The notes under the pieces were generated by a model. The model was not told the origin of the DNA. It worked only from the letters and a program-made list of their open reading frames with translations, and did no database searches. This document shows positions 46,015-55,625 of a stretch of DNA of 64,000 bases, one piece after another; within the stretch, counting starts at the first letter, position 1, and each line of letters opens with the position of its first letter. The DNA comes from Fodinibius sediminis. GTDB taxonomy: Bacteria; Bacteroidota; Rhodothermia; Balneolales; Balneolaceae. The stretch is from assembly GCF_900182555.1 (NCBI RefSeq), contig NZ_FXTH01000005.1:186001-250000 (forward strand). The letters run 5' to 3'. The position numbers were made by a program, and so were the translations under genes.

Positions 46015-46923
46015 TCATCCCCTGGGATGGAATTCTTTGTGCACCTGGTGCAGCAGCGTTCGATCAACGTGGGTATAAATCTCAGTGGTGATGATGGAAG
46101 AGTGCCCCAACATCTCTTGTACGGCACGCAGGTCAGCCCCTCCTTCCAGAAGATGCGTCGCAAAGGAATGTCGGAAAATATGTGGATAGACATTTTTTTT
46201 AATGCCGGCTCGTTCGGCGGCATCATTTACGATGTTCCAGATACTCATGCGTGAGAGCGGATTCCCTCGCTGGCTCAGAAAGATCTTGTTCTTTGCCTTC
46301 TGGGGATCGTTGTTGCTTTGAAATTTCGGCCGGACGGTTTCAATGTAATGTTCAATGGCTGATTGTGCGATCTCTCCCACCGGAACCAGGCGCTCCTTGT
46401 TTCCCTTGCCTATCACGCGAATAAATCCGATTTCGAAGTACAGGTTATCGAGCTCAAGGTTGGTGAGCTCACTTACCCGCATGCCAGTGGCATAGAGCGT
46501 CTCCAGAATGGCCGCATTGCGAATGCCGGCATCGCTTTCGCGGCTGGGAATGTCAATGAGAGCAGCTACTTCGTCCGGATTCAACACCTCGGGAAGGTTC
46601 TTGGCTCTCTTGGGCAGTTCAATGAGCTCGGCCGGATTCGCCTCAGCGAGGTCTTCCACAACGGCAAACTCGTGGAAGCCCCGGATACTCGATATGTTGC
46701 GGGCAATGGAACTCGCCGAGAGATCCATGGCTGAGAGCTCTTCAAGATACTGTTCGATATGCTGGAGGGTTATGCCGTTGAGCTTATGGATACGCAGATC
46801 CTCAGCTACAAACTGCAGGTAGCGCTCCAAATCATTTTTGTAGGAAAAAACGGAATTTTCTGACAGGTTTTTTTCCAGCTTAATAAATTGCAGGTACCGC
46901 TGTAGCTCTTGCTGATAATGCAT
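46015..46923 (-). CDS. xerD: Tyrosine recombinase XerD/XerC type
   Basis: 302 aa, the normal Xer length. An N-terminal SAM-like core-binding domain is followed by the catalytic domain with R in ATGMRVSEL, K in GKGNKERLVP, H-x-x-R in FRHSFATHLLEGG, the second H in LGHSS, and the nucleophile Y in TEIYTHV. It resolves chromosome dimers at dif with a partner. It starts 6 nt after pgpH ends and is the last gene of the rodZ-ligA-pgpH-xerD set. No mobile-element context is seen, so a housekeeping role is favoured over an integrase. Confidence 0.92.
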   Translation of the reverse strand: MHYQQELQRYLQFIKLEKNLSENSVFSYKNDLERYLQFVAEDLRIHKLNGITLQHIEQYLEELSAMDLSASSIARNISSIRGFHEFAVVEDLAEANPAELIELPKRAKNLPEVLNPDEVAALIDIPSRESDAGIRNAAILETLYATGMRVSELTNLELDNLYFEIGFIRVIGKGNKERLVPVGEIAQSAIEHYIETVRPKFQSNNDPQKAKNKIFLSQRGNPLSRMSIWNIVNDAAERAGIKKNVYPHIFRHSFATHLLEGGADLRAVQEMLGHSSIITTEIYTHVDRTLLHQVHKEFHPRG

Positions 46924-46929
46924 CCGGTC

Positions 46930-49395
46930 TCAGGAATTGTAATATTTATCTACCGGCGGGGAAGACTCGGACTCTTTTTCCTCCTGTTCTTCAGTCGGCG
47001 ATGGTGCCGGGGCAGCCTGGGAATCCCGCTTGGACTCTTTGGCTTTGGAAGGTTCCTCTTTCTGTTTTGATTCTTTGTCTTCCGGGTATTCGACACGGCT
47101 GTGATAAATGCCCACCAGAATGTTCAGGAAAGTCTCTTTGATCGCTGTCAGATCCTGGAAGGTAAGCGGGGTGTTGCTGAGCTGTCCTTCATTGACGCGG
47201 GCATCAATCATTTTGTCGATGAGATTCTCGATTTTCTGGTAGTTCGGATCTTTCATGGCGCGTGATGAGGCTTCCACACAATCGGCCAGGAGGAGGATGC
47301 CTGTTTCCTTGGTTTGTGGCAGCGGACCGTCATATCGGAAGTCTTCTTCCCGGATCTCCTTTTTGTCAGCGTCGGCCTGCTCTTTTGCCTTGTCCCAGAA
47401 AAACTTGATAAGAGAGGTGCCGTGATGTGTTTCAATGAAATCGATGACTACCTCAGGCAGCTTATGCTCCCGGGCTATCTTCACGCCGTTCGATACGTGG
47501 GCTTTGATGACAAGGGCACTCATGCGGGGTTTCAGTTTGTCATGCTCGTTACCCTCAGTCTGATTTTCCGTAAAATAGCCGGGGTTCTCCATTTTTCCGA
47601 TATCATGGTAGAGCCCGCCTACCCTGCAAAGAAGGCTGTTGGCCCCGATAGCCCCGGCGGCCGCTTCTGCCAGGTTGGAAACCTGCAGACTGTGATGGAA
47701 AGTACCGGGGGCGTCTGTCATGAGCTTTTTGAGCAGGGGGAGGTTGGTGTCACTGAGCTCCAGCAAAGTGAAATCGGTGGTAACCTTAAAAGCTTTTTCA
47801 AAAAGCAGGATAAGCGGGTATGTGAAGAGTATGAAAATTGCATTGATGGCCACAAAGAAAAGCTCGTTCCCAAGGGTGCTCCATCCATTGAAGGAGGTCA
47901 TGCTGAAAGCCAGGATCACAACGGTATAGGAAAGGAAAACAATGCCGGGGGTGGTAAAGAAGAATTGCGAGCGTTTTTTAATATCCCGCACAGAAAAAAG
48001 GCCCAGGCTGCAGGCAACAGTTGTTGCAGTGACATATTCAAAGTTATTGCCGTCGATCAGTCCGGTAATCAGCGCCAGGGTAATGGTGGCCAGCAGTCCG
48101 ACCCGCGAGTCAAAAATAATGGTCAGGATGATGGGAGCGATGGCTACCGGCACGATGTATGATGAGATGCTCTCGAGCTCGTACACAATGGAACTCCCAA
48201 CAGCAATGATTGCCATGGCGAGGAGCACCAGCAGGAGCATGGAGTTATTCATGAAAATATGCCGCCGGTAGAGGAAAAGGTAGAAGAAAAAGATGGTGAC
48301 AATGGCTATGACAGCGAGAATATCTCCCCCGTATCGCAGCCAGCGTTCTACATCGCTGGCATTCTGGACCCGGGCATCGGCCAGGCTTTGAAGCATGTTG
48401 AGTTTTTGTTCGGTCACGATGTCGCCCCGGCGAATGATAACCTGTCCCTGTGCCACGGCCCCCTTGCTCAGTGAAATACTCGAGAGCGCTTTGTTGATGT
48501 GAGCCTGGGTTTCCTTTTCATCAAAAATAATGTTAGGCTGGATGACCTGGTTGAAAAGCTGGGAGGCCACCTCGCTCATCTCCTCATTGAACGTATTCGA
48601 AAACTGATGTTGGGCGTATTCCTTCGCTTCACTGAGATCCCGGAGGGTTGCCATATTCCGGGTTCGTTCGGTATACTCTTTCAGGTCGCGGACGATAATT
48701 TCTTCACTGGAAAAATTGTTTTTTACAACATTTATGATACCGTCATTGAACAGTTCAGCGGTAATGTTTTCAAGCTGGCTTTTCAGGTAGGCACCGATGA
48801 ATTCGTTAACCGGTGCCGATTTGGTATTGGCCGGCTGATTGATAATTTCTGTCTGCCGGTAATTTTCCAGCAGCGTGTTCCAGGCCCTGTTTGTCAGCTG
48901 AACGGGGCTGTTGTTCCTGAAACGTACAAATCGAAGACTGTCTTTTGAAGCTGACTCTGCATTCGACTGCCGGGCCTTCTGCCATTGCTCATAGCTGTTT
49001 AATACCGGCTGGAGTTTTTGAAACAGGGAGTCTATGTTGCTTTGGGAGCGAATTTCGGCATCATGGTTAACATTATAAATTGGTGGGGTTGATGTCCTGA
49101 TCTCCTCCCGCTCCTGTTCTATGGTTTCCTGATCTTTTTGGATGGGAAAGGTGAACGGTGCCGTCAGATTATCGGCTCTCCAGGGTTCGCCCACGCGGTA
49201 GTTGACAGGTTCCTGGTAGGAAGTATGGGGAACGGATGCCGCAAGGATAACAAGGAATCCGGCAATAATCAGTATGCGCACATAGATATTGTTGCGCAGG
49301 GAGGAGGCTTGTTCCTGCTTTTTTTTCTTTTCTCCGATTACGGGTGCTCCCTTGTCTTTCTTTGGAGCCAGTCCCAACTTTTCGAGAATACTCAT
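46930..49395 (-). CDS. PgpH-type HD phosphodiesterase (7TMR-HDED / 7TM / HD)
   Basis: 821 aa. One N-terminal helix (about 35-55), a large extracytoplasmic 7TMR-HDED domain (about 70-350), seven membrane helices (about 360-560), then an HD domain with HHSLQV and GGLYHDIGKM, and a Lys/Glu/Ser-rich tail. PgpH-type enzymes degrade cyclic di-AMP, linking it to osmotic and cell-wall control. The HD metal residues are present. It is 138 nt after ligA. Confidence 0.92.
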   Translation of the reverse strand: MSILEKLGLAPKKDKGAPVIGEKKKKQEQASSLRNNIYVRILIIAGFLVILAASVPHTSYQEPVNYRVGEPWRADNLTAPFTFPIQKDQETIEQEREEIRTSTPPIYNVNHDAEIRSQSNIDSLFQKLQPVLNSYEQWQKARQSNAESASKDSLRFVRFRNNSPVQLTNRAWNTLLENYRQTEIINQPANTKSAPVNEFIGAYLKSQLENITAELFNDGIINVVKNNFSSEEIIVRDLKEYTERTRNMATLRDLSEAKEYAQHQFSNTFNEEMSEVASQLFNQVIQPNIIFDEKETQAHINKALSSISLSKGAVAQGQVIIRRGDIVTEQKLNMLQSLADARVQNASDVERWLRYGGDILAVIAIVTIFFFYLFLYRRHIFMNNSMLLLVLLAMAIIAVGSSIVYELESISSYIVPVAIAPIILTIIFDSRVGLLATITLALITGLIDGNNFEYVTATTVACSLGLFSVRDIKKRSQFFFTTPGIVFLSYTVVILAFSMTSFNGWSTLGNELFFVAINAIFILFTYPLILLFEKAFKVTTDFTLLELSDTNLPLLKKLMTDAPGTFHHSLQVSNLAEAAAGAIGANSLLCRVGGLYHDIGKMENPGYFTENQTEGNEHDKLKPRMSALVIKAHVSNGVKIAREHKLPEVVIDFIETHHGTSLIKFFWDKAKEQADADKKEIREEDFRYDGPLPQTKETGILLLADCVEASSRAMKDPNYQKIENLIDKMIDARVNEGQLSNTPLTFQDLTAIKETFLNILVGIYHSRVEYPEDKESKQKEEPSKAKESKRDSQAAPAPSPTEEQEEKESESSPPVDKYYNS

Positions 49396-49533
49396 AATGT
49401 CAGTTTAATCGACCTTCCGAACAAAAGCAGTCCGGCAAGATATTTATATGTGTTCACAAGATACTCCGATTAACAAATTATACCAACCGGCAATTATTAC
49501 AGCCCGAGAGGCATGATTGTTCAGGATATCCAG

Positions 49534-51537
49534 TTATAATGGTTCATCGATTAATTCCAAAAATGCATCCTGGTCAAGAATGGAGACCTCGCGCTCCTGA
49601 GCCTTCTCATATTTGCTCCCGGGCGATTCGCCGGCCAGCAGATAATCCGTATTCCCACTAACCGAGGACGTAACCTTGCCCCCGTGTTTTTCAATCAGAG
49701 CGGTCGCTTCCTTTCGGGTCAACCCGGGCAGTGCTCCCGTGAGTACAAAGGTTTTGCCATTCAGTTTCTGGGAGGTCTGCTCCTTTTCACCCATCTTAAA
49801 CGTCAAACCTGCAGCTTTTAGTTTATCAAGCATTTTCAGATTCGACTCATCGCTAAAAAAGGTGGTTACCGATTGGGCAATGGTGGGACCAATGTCTTCT
49901 ACTTCGGCTATGGTTTCTTCACCGGCATCTGCCAGGGCCTCCATGGTCTGAAAGGCACGGGCGAGATCTCGTGCCACTGTTTTTCCCACGAACCGAATGC
50001 CGAGAGCGTAAATCAGGCGGTCTAAAGGCTGATCTTTGCTATCCTGAATTGCGGAAATCAGATTCTGGGCACTTTTTTCTGCCATTCGCTGCAAAGGGAG
50101 CAGTTCTTCTTTCGCGAGGTCATACAGGTCTGCATAATTTTGGATCAGCTCCTCGGAGACCAGCTGGTCTACTACGGCTTCACCCAGCCCGTCAATATCC
50201 ATGGCATCGCGGGAAGCAAAATGAGTGATGCGCTGTCGAACCTGGGGCGGGCACTCGGCATTGGTGCACCGCCAGTCAACATCGTTACCCAGTTTCGTCA
50301 GTTTGTGTCCACAGGCTGGACAGTCTTCGGGCATTTTAAAGGGGGACGAACGATTCTCTCGGCCGGGATTGACAACACTTACCACCTGGGGGATGATCTC
50401 GCCCGCCTTCTCAACAACAACCCGGTCTCCCTCCCTGATATCTTTGCGGTGGATTTCATCTTCGTTGTGCAGAGAGGCCCTTTTGACAGTAGTGCCGGCC
50501 AACGCTACAGCCCTAAGGTGGGCAACGGGAGTGATCTTGCCCAGCCGTCCAACCTGCAGCTTAATTTTCTCCAGCGTAGTGGTAGCCTGCTCCGCTTCAA
50601 ATTTGAAGGCAATAGCCCAACGCGGGGCCTTGGATGTAGTGCCCAGCTCAGATCGATATTTATCTTCGTTCACCTTGATAACCACCCCGTCCGTTTCGTA
50701 GGGTAGCTCGTGCCGAAACTCTTGCCAATCATCGATCTGCTGGTGTATATTGTCAATATTGGAACACTTGCGGTAGTGTTCACATACCGGGAGACCATAG
50801 TCCTGGAGCAGCTGCATCTTTTCCAGCTGTGTAAGCCCTCCCCTCTCTTCCTCAAACAGCAGGTCAAAACTGAAGAACCGAATCGGCCTTCGGGCCACTT
50901 CCCGGGGATCCTGCATTTTCAGTGATCCTGCGGTTAAATTACGGGGGTTGGCAAACGTATTGAGCCCCTGCTGTTCGCGATGTTCGTTCATGCGGGCAAA
51001 GGCTTCCCGCTCCATATAGGCCTCGCCCCGCACTTCCACAACCTCCGGGTAGTCGCCATCCAAAGAAAGAGGGATATCCCGCACTGTTTTCAGGTTTCGG
51101 GTAATATTATCGCCCCGCTGGCCATCACCACGCGTGGCTCCCAGTACCAGTTCTCCCTCTTCATAGCGGAGACGGATGGCCGCTCCGTCAAATTTCAATT
51201 CAGACATATAGCTAAAATCGGTATGGTCCAGTCGGTCCCGGACCCGACGGTCAAAATCGTTGAGCTCATCCTCGTTGTAGGTATTGTCGAGACTGAGCAT
51301 GGGCACCGGGTGCTGCACAGTTTCGAACTCGCTGCTTGGCTCGCCTCCCACGCGTTGGGTGGGAGAAGTGGGATCGTGAAGGCCAAACTCTTCTTCAAGG
51401 CGCTCCAGCTCAGCAAGATAGCGGTCAAATTTTTTATCCGAGATGAAGGGCTGGGCATCCTGGTAGTAGGCTTTGTTCGCTTTGTCAAGCAGTTCACGGA
51501 GTTCCTTGACGCGATTCTGGGCCTGTTTCTTGTCCAT
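49534..51537 (-). CDS. ligA: NAD-dependent DNA ligase
   Basis: 667 aa. In order: Ia domain, adenylation domain with the lysine motif ELKFDGAA, OB fold, a four-Cys zinc finger (CPACG ... CTNAEC), helix-hairpin-helix repeats and a C-terminal BRCT domain (LNGKTFVLTGALPGLTRKEA). It seals nicks in replication and repair. ATG 51537 was chosen over a TTG at 51549 because MDKKQAQNRVKELR matches the family start. It lies directly after the RodZ-like gene. Confidence 0.96.
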   Translation of the reverse strand: MDKKQAQNRVKELRELLDKANKAYYQDAQPFISDKKFDRYLAELERLEEEFGLHDPTSPTQRVGGEPSSEFETVQHPVPMLSLDNTYNEDELNDFDRRVRDRLDHTDFSYMSELKFDGAAIRLRYEEGELVLGATRGDGQRGDNITRNLKTVRDIPLSLDGDYPEVVEVRGEAYMEREAFARMNEHREQQGLNTFANPRNLTAGSLKMQDPREVARRPIRFFSFDLLFEEERGGLTQLEKMQLLQDYGLPVCEHYRKCSNIDNIHQQIDDWQEFRHELPYETDGVVIKVNEDKYRSELGTTSKAPRWAIAFKFEAEQATTTLEKIKLQVGRLGKITPVAHLRAVALAGTTVKRASLHNEDEIHRKDIREGDRVVVEKAGEIIPQVVSVVNPGRENRSSPFKMPEDCPACGHKLTKLGNDVDWRCTNAECPPQVRQRITHFASRDAMDIDGLGEAVVDQLVSEELIQNYADLYDLAKEELLPLQRMAEKSAQNLISAIQDSKDQPLDRLIYALGIRFVGKTVARDLARAFQTMEALADAGEETIAEVEDIGPTIAQSVTTFFSDESNLKMLDKLKAAGLTFKMGEKEQTSQKLNGKTFVLTGALPGLTRKEATALIEKHGGKVTSSVSGNTDYLLAGESPGSKYEKAQEREVSILDQDAFLELIDEPL

Positions 51538-51555
51538 GGTGTAAATCAAACAAAG

Positions 51556-52593
51556 TTAATATTGCAGGGTATGAATGACGGAGGGAGGCGGTACATCGAT
51601 ATTGAGAGTGTCGGGCGGCGGTTGCAGCCACTTTGAATCTCCTTCAAAGAAAGAGCGATGTATCTCGATACGATTGGTCTCGGGATTTAGAAAACGTTCC
51701 CTGAAATCAGAGATCACCCGGCCATTCATCAGCAAGATGATATTTCCCTCGCCGTTGCGGAAATGAAAGTCATTGACGAAATCAAAGCGGATGGCTTCCC
51801 CGGTTTCTATCCAGTAGGGATTGAGTTCATCGAGAATATCAGTATATACCCGTACCGGTTCGAGCTTACCGTAGGCTGCATAGAGCACGATGGAAAGGGT
51901 ATCCGGAAGGGTTTCTCTCGGCCCGGTAAACTGTGGGGAGGTTTGCCGCAGTGCACTGTCCCCGTCAAACGCCGTACCCGTGTCGAGGTCAGGTGAATCT
52001 GCAGGAGTCGTGGTTTGTGCTGGAGATTCTTGCGGTGTGGTCTTGCCGGCCGATGGTCCTTCTCCCCTGAGATAGTACCAGTAGCCCCAAAAAGCAGCGA
52101 CAGCCAGAACGATGACAACAGACGCAATAATCCAGCGGTTGGATCGGGCCGTCCGGGTGGGCTGGAACTGCCGCCCCATATTGGCCCAGTCAACCTTGCT
52201 GACTTCCTGCGATTTTAGAAGCGGGTTTTCGGTCTCTTCATGGGCAACTTCTTCCTTTGCCTCTCCTTTGGCTGACGGCTCATCCTCCTTTGAGTTGGCT
52301 TCTTCGGGCATCTTCTGGCGCTGTTCCTCCTCAATAAGGGAGCCCGAGTAACTGCCTTTTTCAACTTTATTGAGGGCGTGCACTATCTTTCGCTCTTCAA
52401 TAGACAGTGCTTTGGCATAGCTGCGAACATAACTCCGAATATAGGTGGGATTGCTGCCAATATCTGAAAAGATGGTATCATCTTCAATGGAAGCTAAAAC
52501 CGCTTTCGGGATTTTGGTGGATCGGTAAATCTCCTCGAGACTTATCCCCCGGCTTTTCCTGATGGTCGCCAGATCATTTCCAAGTGATGGCAT
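51556..52593 (-). CDS. RodZ-like HTH membrane protein (HTH_25 / DUF4115)
   Basis: 345 aa: a Cro/RodZ-type HTH (about 6-70, IRKSRGISLEEIYRSTKIPK), an acidic linker, one membrane helix (about 152-172) and a periplasmic DUF4115-like beta domain at the C-terminus. RodZ proteins link MreB to the elongasome and set cell shape; the lineage includes rods. It starts a minus-strand run with ligA. The upstream space toward comF holds two palindromes. Confidence 0.85.
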   Translation of the reverse strand: MPSLGNDLATIRKSRGISLEEIYRSTKIPKAVLASIEDDTIFSDIGSNPTYIRSYVRSYAKALSIEERKIVHALNKVEKGSYSGSLIEEEQRQKMPEEANSKEDEPSAKGEAKEEVAHEETENPLLKSQEVSKVDWANMGRQFQPTRTARSNRWIIASVVIVLAVAAFWGYWYYLRGEGPSAGKTTPQESPAQTTTPADSPDLDTGTAFDGDSALRQTSPQFTGPRETLPDTLSIVLYAAYGKLEPVRVYTDILDELNPYWIETGEAIRFDFVNDFHFRNGEGNIILLMNGRVISDFRERFLNPETNRIEIHRSFFEGDSKWLQPPPDTLNIDVPPPSVIHTLQY

Positions 52594-52659
52594 AGAAGAT
52601 TCCTGTTTGGTGTCATAAAGAGGCCGTTATGTAAACGCTAAATCTAAGCAAATATCATG

Positions 52660-52683
52660 GTGGGCAAAAATTTTTTGACCCAC
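52660..52683. promoter_or_regulatory. 24-bp near-perfect palindrome between rodZ-like gene and comF
   Basis: GTGGG-CAAAAA / TTTTTTGA-CCCAC: outer GTGGG/CCCAC arms around an A-tract/T-tract core. It is about 65-90 nt from both divergent starts, where an operator would sit. It could instead be a bidirectional terminator-like stem, but neither gene ends here. Confidence 0.4.
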
Positions 52684-52687
52684 TAAA

Positions 52688-52695
52688 TATATTTG
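52688..52695 (+). promoter_or_regulatory. -7 element for comF
   Basis: TATATTTG is an exact TAnnTTTG box on the plus strand, about 52 nt before the comF ATG. No TTTG is found at the ideal -33 distance; the nearest is inside the palindrome, too close. Confidence 0.35.
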
Positions 52696-52717
52696 TAAGG
52701 ATAATGTGTTATCGGGG

Positions 52718-52731
52718 TCTTACTAGTAAGA
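52718..52731. promoter_or_regulatory. Perfect 14-bp palindrome upstream of comF
   Basis: TCTTACTAGTAAGA reads the same on both strands. It lies 17 nt before the comF ATG and just downstream of the predicted transcription start, a place where a repressor would block expression or where the leader could form a hairpin-like stem. Confidence 0.4.
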
Positions 52732-52747
52732 ACAAATTACTTATGGG

Positions 52748-53461
52748 ATGAAAGAGCTGATCAGAAATATGATAAAAGGGGTATCCGACATCGTTTTCCC
52801 CCGGGTCTGTGTCTGTTGCGGCAGGGAGAATACCGAGTGCCAGCGCCAGTTGTGCTCCTTTTGCCTCCAGGAGCGTTTTGCGGATGCCAATCCCCAAAAC
52901 AACCGTATTTCCAGCGATATCCTACTGCCTGCCGGAGTTATAGCCCAGCATGCGATGTGGACCTTCGACAAGGGAGGGGAGCTGCAGGACCTGATGCATT
53001 TGCTGAAATACGAACGGCTGACCACCATAGGCCTGGACCTGGGTCGCAAGCTGGGTGAACGGGTCCGCAAGCATCCGTTTCTGGAGAAAAAACTGAGCCG
53101 TCGGACGTCTGTCATTCTTCCGGTGCCACTGCACTATCTGAAATACCGGTATCGCGGGTTTAACCAGGCTTTTAAAATAGCGCGGGGCTTTCAGCAGGTC
53201 TGGACAGACCTGGCTCTTTGTGAGCGAACATGTGTAGTGAGACGGAAGAACACACGCACGCAAACCGGTTTCTCCCTGGAAAAGAGACTAAAGAATATGA
53301 AAAATGCCTTCAGGCTCAATGACCCGTCACAGCTGGCCGGACAGCTGGTGGTGATCATTGATGATGTGTTTACGACCGGGGCGACCACTTTTGAGCTTGC
53401 ACAAACCGTTTTGAAGGCTGAAGCTCATGCCGTTGTGATCCTGACAGTTGCACAGGCATAA
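52748..53461 (+). CDS. comF: ComF-family amidophosphoribosyltransferase
   Basis: 237 aa. An N-terminal zinc-finger-like Cys set (CVCCGREN ... C ... C) is followed by a phosphoribosyltransferase fold; PRPP motif VVIIDDVFTTGATT is near the C-terminus, and the YRGFNQA segment is typical. ComF proteins help natural DNA uptake in some bacteria, and many non-competent species keep one. The start codon is the in-frame ATG after a short leader with two palindromes. Confidence 0.92.
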   Translation: MKELIRNMIKGVSDIVFPRVCVCCGRENTECQRQLCSFCLQERFADANPQNNRISSDILLPAGVIAQHAMWTFDKGGELQDLMHLLKYERLTTIGLDLGRKLGERVRKHPFLEKKLSRRTSVILPVPLHYLKYRYRGFNQAFKIARGFQQVWTDLALCERTCVVRRKNTRTQTGFSLEKRLKNMKNAFRLNDPSQLAGQLVVIIDDVFTTGATTFELAQTVLKAEAHAVVILTVAQA

Positions 53462-53511
53462 TTTTTGGTATATAATTCATTTTTTCCAAAAAGAAGGATA
53501 TTTTTAGACTT

Positions 53512-54147
53512 ATGAATAAATACACTTCACGACCTCAGAATTTATATCTTGAAACCCAGCTCGGGATTGTTACCCGTACCGGCGACTGGTTCCATACGAC
53601 CTCCGATCATATTGAACAGTTTGTGCCGGGCCTACTCAAGGAGCGCTCCCTGGATCATCTTGTAGAGGAGGCGGTAGCCTGGGTGCGGAGTGCCGACAGC
53701 CTGGCGCTTACGTTGCTGCTTGTGCTTTTGATTTATATTCACCCGGTTTTTGCTGCGGTTATTGCCATTACATTCCATTTTTTCTGGTATCGTTTTAAAA
53801 GTGGCTTTGTGACGATCTACATGGGAAAGCTGCTCAAGATGATGAACAAAGATGGATATCTGCTGATCACATCCCTGGTAATCATCAGTCTTGTCGGTAT
53901 GAATGGACAATACCTGGCTGCCGGAGTGGGCCTGGTCTTTTTCTTTCTCATGAAGCTGGGATTGCTTAAACGTCTGTGGGACAAAATTGATGAGGATAAG
54001 GCCGGGGAGCTTTCACTCAACGATCGTGTTTTTAAGATGATATTACTGAAATATGCCATGCATTTTAATAAAGCTCCTTCAGAGGTACAGAGCATGGAGA
54101 AGAAATTCAAGGAACTGGCATTGAACAGAAAGCAAGGTACAAGCTGA
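53512..54147 (+). CDS. Hypothetical membrane protein
   Basis: 211 aa, no family recognised. A soluble N-terminal part (1-60) is followed by hydrophobic segments at about 62-95 and 113-150, the first long enough for two helices or a re-entrant loop. The tail is basic and soluble (FKELALNRKQGTS). The start ATG at 53512 is 50 nt after comF, and the histidine phosphatase begins 1 nt after its stop, so translation is probably coupled. It likely sits in the inner membrane; nothing more can be said. Confidence 0.75.
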   Translation: MNKYTSRPQNLYLETQLGIVTRTGDWFHTTSDHIEQFVPGLLKERSLDHLVEEAVAWVRSADSLALTLLLVLLIYIHPVFAAVIAITFHFFWYRFKSGFVTIYMGKLLKMMNKDGYLLITSLVIISLVGMNGQYLAAGVGLVFFFLMKLGLLKRLWDKIDEDKAGELSLNDRVFKMILLKYAMHFNKAPSEVQSMEKKFKELALNRKQGTS

Positions 54148-54148
54148 A

Positions 54149-54793
54149 GTGAGTTTGACAAATGTGTTTTTGGTGCGTCACGGAGAGACGGAATACAACC
54201 GTCGTAATCAGATTCAGGGAAGGGGGATTGATGCTCCGCTCAACAATAGGGGGCGGCAGCAGGCCAGGGCCGTGGCGCAGCATCTGAAAGAGCAGGAGTT
54301 GCACCATATTTTTAGCAGCAGCCTGAAAAGATCCCGGGAGACAGCGGAATGTATAGCACAGGCCTGCAGCCTGACTGTTGAGCCTCACGGCGAGCTTGAT
54401 GAAATGGATTTCGGCGTGTTGGAAGGCCGGTCCATCACGGAGATAGAGACTGAGCTGCAGCAGCTGCAGCATCACTGGAAGTCCGGAAACGTGGATTTTG
54501 CCTTCGAAAGAGCCGAGAGTCCCCGGATTGTGCTGAAGCGGGCTGCAACGCGGGCGGAGCAGATTATCCGTGAGCGTACAAACAGTAATATGCTTTTTGT
54601 GCTGCACGGTCGTCTGATACGTATACTGCTGGCCCACTGGCTGAAGCGTGGACTTTCGTCGATGCACCAGATTGCCCACAGTAATGCATCACTCTACCAC
54701 CTGCAGTGGGATGGTGAGCAGTTTGAGGCCGTGTACCTCAACAACACGGATCATCTGCAGGATGACCAGCACCAGGCAAATGTTGGAAGCTGA
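54149..54793 (+). CDS. Histidine phosphatase family protein (GpmB/CobC-like)
   Basis: 214 aa from a GTG start directly after the previous gene. The phospho-accepting His is in FLVRHGETEYNRR, with a second Arg in SSLKRSRETAE, Glu in EMDFGVLEG and the C-terminal His in VLHGRLIR. The family covers phosphoglycerate mutases, alpha-ribazole phosphatases and broad phosphatases. The last motif reads LHGRLIR rather than the common VTHGGVIR. No cobalamin genes are nearby, so a general phosphatase is likely. Confidence 0.9.
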   Translation: MSLTNVFLVRHGETEYNRRNQIQGRGIDAPLNNRGRQQARAVAQHLKEQELHHIFSSSLKRSRETAECIAQACSLTVEPHGELDEMDFGVLEGRSITEIETELQQLQHHWKSGNVDFAFERAESPRIVLKRAATRAEQIIRERTNSNMLFVLHGRLIRILLAHWLKRGLSSMHQIAHSNASLYHLQWDGEQFEAVYLNNTDHLQDDQHQANVGS

Positions 54794-54885
54794 AGGAAGA
54801 AAGTGGCGACTGGTTCGAGAGGTGAGTAATGCAGGTCATATCCGGACGCTGAACAGTAGTGAAACAAAAAGAGTAGAAGACAGTT

Positions 54886-55575
54886 ATGAGTGAGAAAGTT
54901 CGCAGCATGTTTGCTGACATAGCCGATGACTATGATCGGGTCAACTCCATTCTTTCGTTTGGGGTGCACCATGCCTGGCGCAGCCGAACAGTTCAGCTAA
55001 GTGGTGCTCGTGAGGGCGATCATGTGTTGGATTGTGCCACCGGCACGGGAGATCTGGCGCTGGAGTTTAAAGAAAAAGTGGGGGAACAAGGCTATGTACT
55101 TGGTACAGATTTCTGCCAGGAGATGATTGAGCACGCCCCCGAAAAAGCGCAAACAAATGGCCTCGCCGTTGATTTCGAGGTGGCCGATGCGATGAATCTG
55201 CCCTACGAGAACGACCGTTTTGATATTGCAAGCATTGCTTTTGGTATTCGAAACGTGGATGATCCGGTCAAAGCTCTGAAAGAGATGGGACGCGTCGTCA
55301 AAGCCGGCGGAAAGGTAGTGGTGCTGGAATTTGGCCAGCCCAAAGGGCTCTTGAAGTATCCCTATGAGCTCTATAGCCAATATATCATGCCTGCAGTAGG
55401 GGGATGGATCAGCGGTAATCGCGAAGCCTATACCTATCTGCCGCGTACGAGTGCAGAATTTCCGGCAGGCGATAAGTTTGTTGCACTGATGAAAGAATCG
55501 GGCGTCTTTGGGTCACAGAGCTATGAGAAGCTAACCGGTGGTATCGCATATATTTATGTGGGTACCGTTCGATAA
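54886..55575 (+). CDS. menG: Demethylmenaquinone methyltransferase (MenG/UbiE)
   Basis: 229 aa SAM-dependent methyltransferase. It has VRSMFADIADDYDRVNSILS at the N-terminus, the SAM motif LDCATGTGDLAL, and FGIRNVDD, all characteristic of UbiE/MenG. It makes menaquinone, the quinol that ACIII in this window would oxidise. The start follows the phosphatase by 92 nt. fabZ follows 50 nt later. Confidence 0.94.
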   Translation: MSEKVRSMFADIADDYDRVNSILSFGVHHAWRSRTVQLSGAREGDHVLDCATGTGDLALEFKEKVGEQGYVLGTDFCQEMIEHAPEKAQTNGLAVDFEVADAMNLPYENDRFDIASIAFGIRNVDDPVKALKEMGRVVKAGGKVVVLEFGQPKGLLKYPYELYSQYIMPAVGGWISGNREAYTYLPRTSAEFPAGDKFVALMKESGVFGSQSYEKLTGGIAYIYVGTVR

Positions 55576-55625
55576 ATAATGTATATTAACCATTCATTTT
55601 TTATTACCAATAAACCTCTTTTGAC

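Noticed and set aside
46015-46923. Phage or integron integrase
   Set aside because: Length and motifs fit housekeeping XerD, it is packed 6 nt after pgpH, and no att repeats, tRNA or cargo genes are visible nearby.
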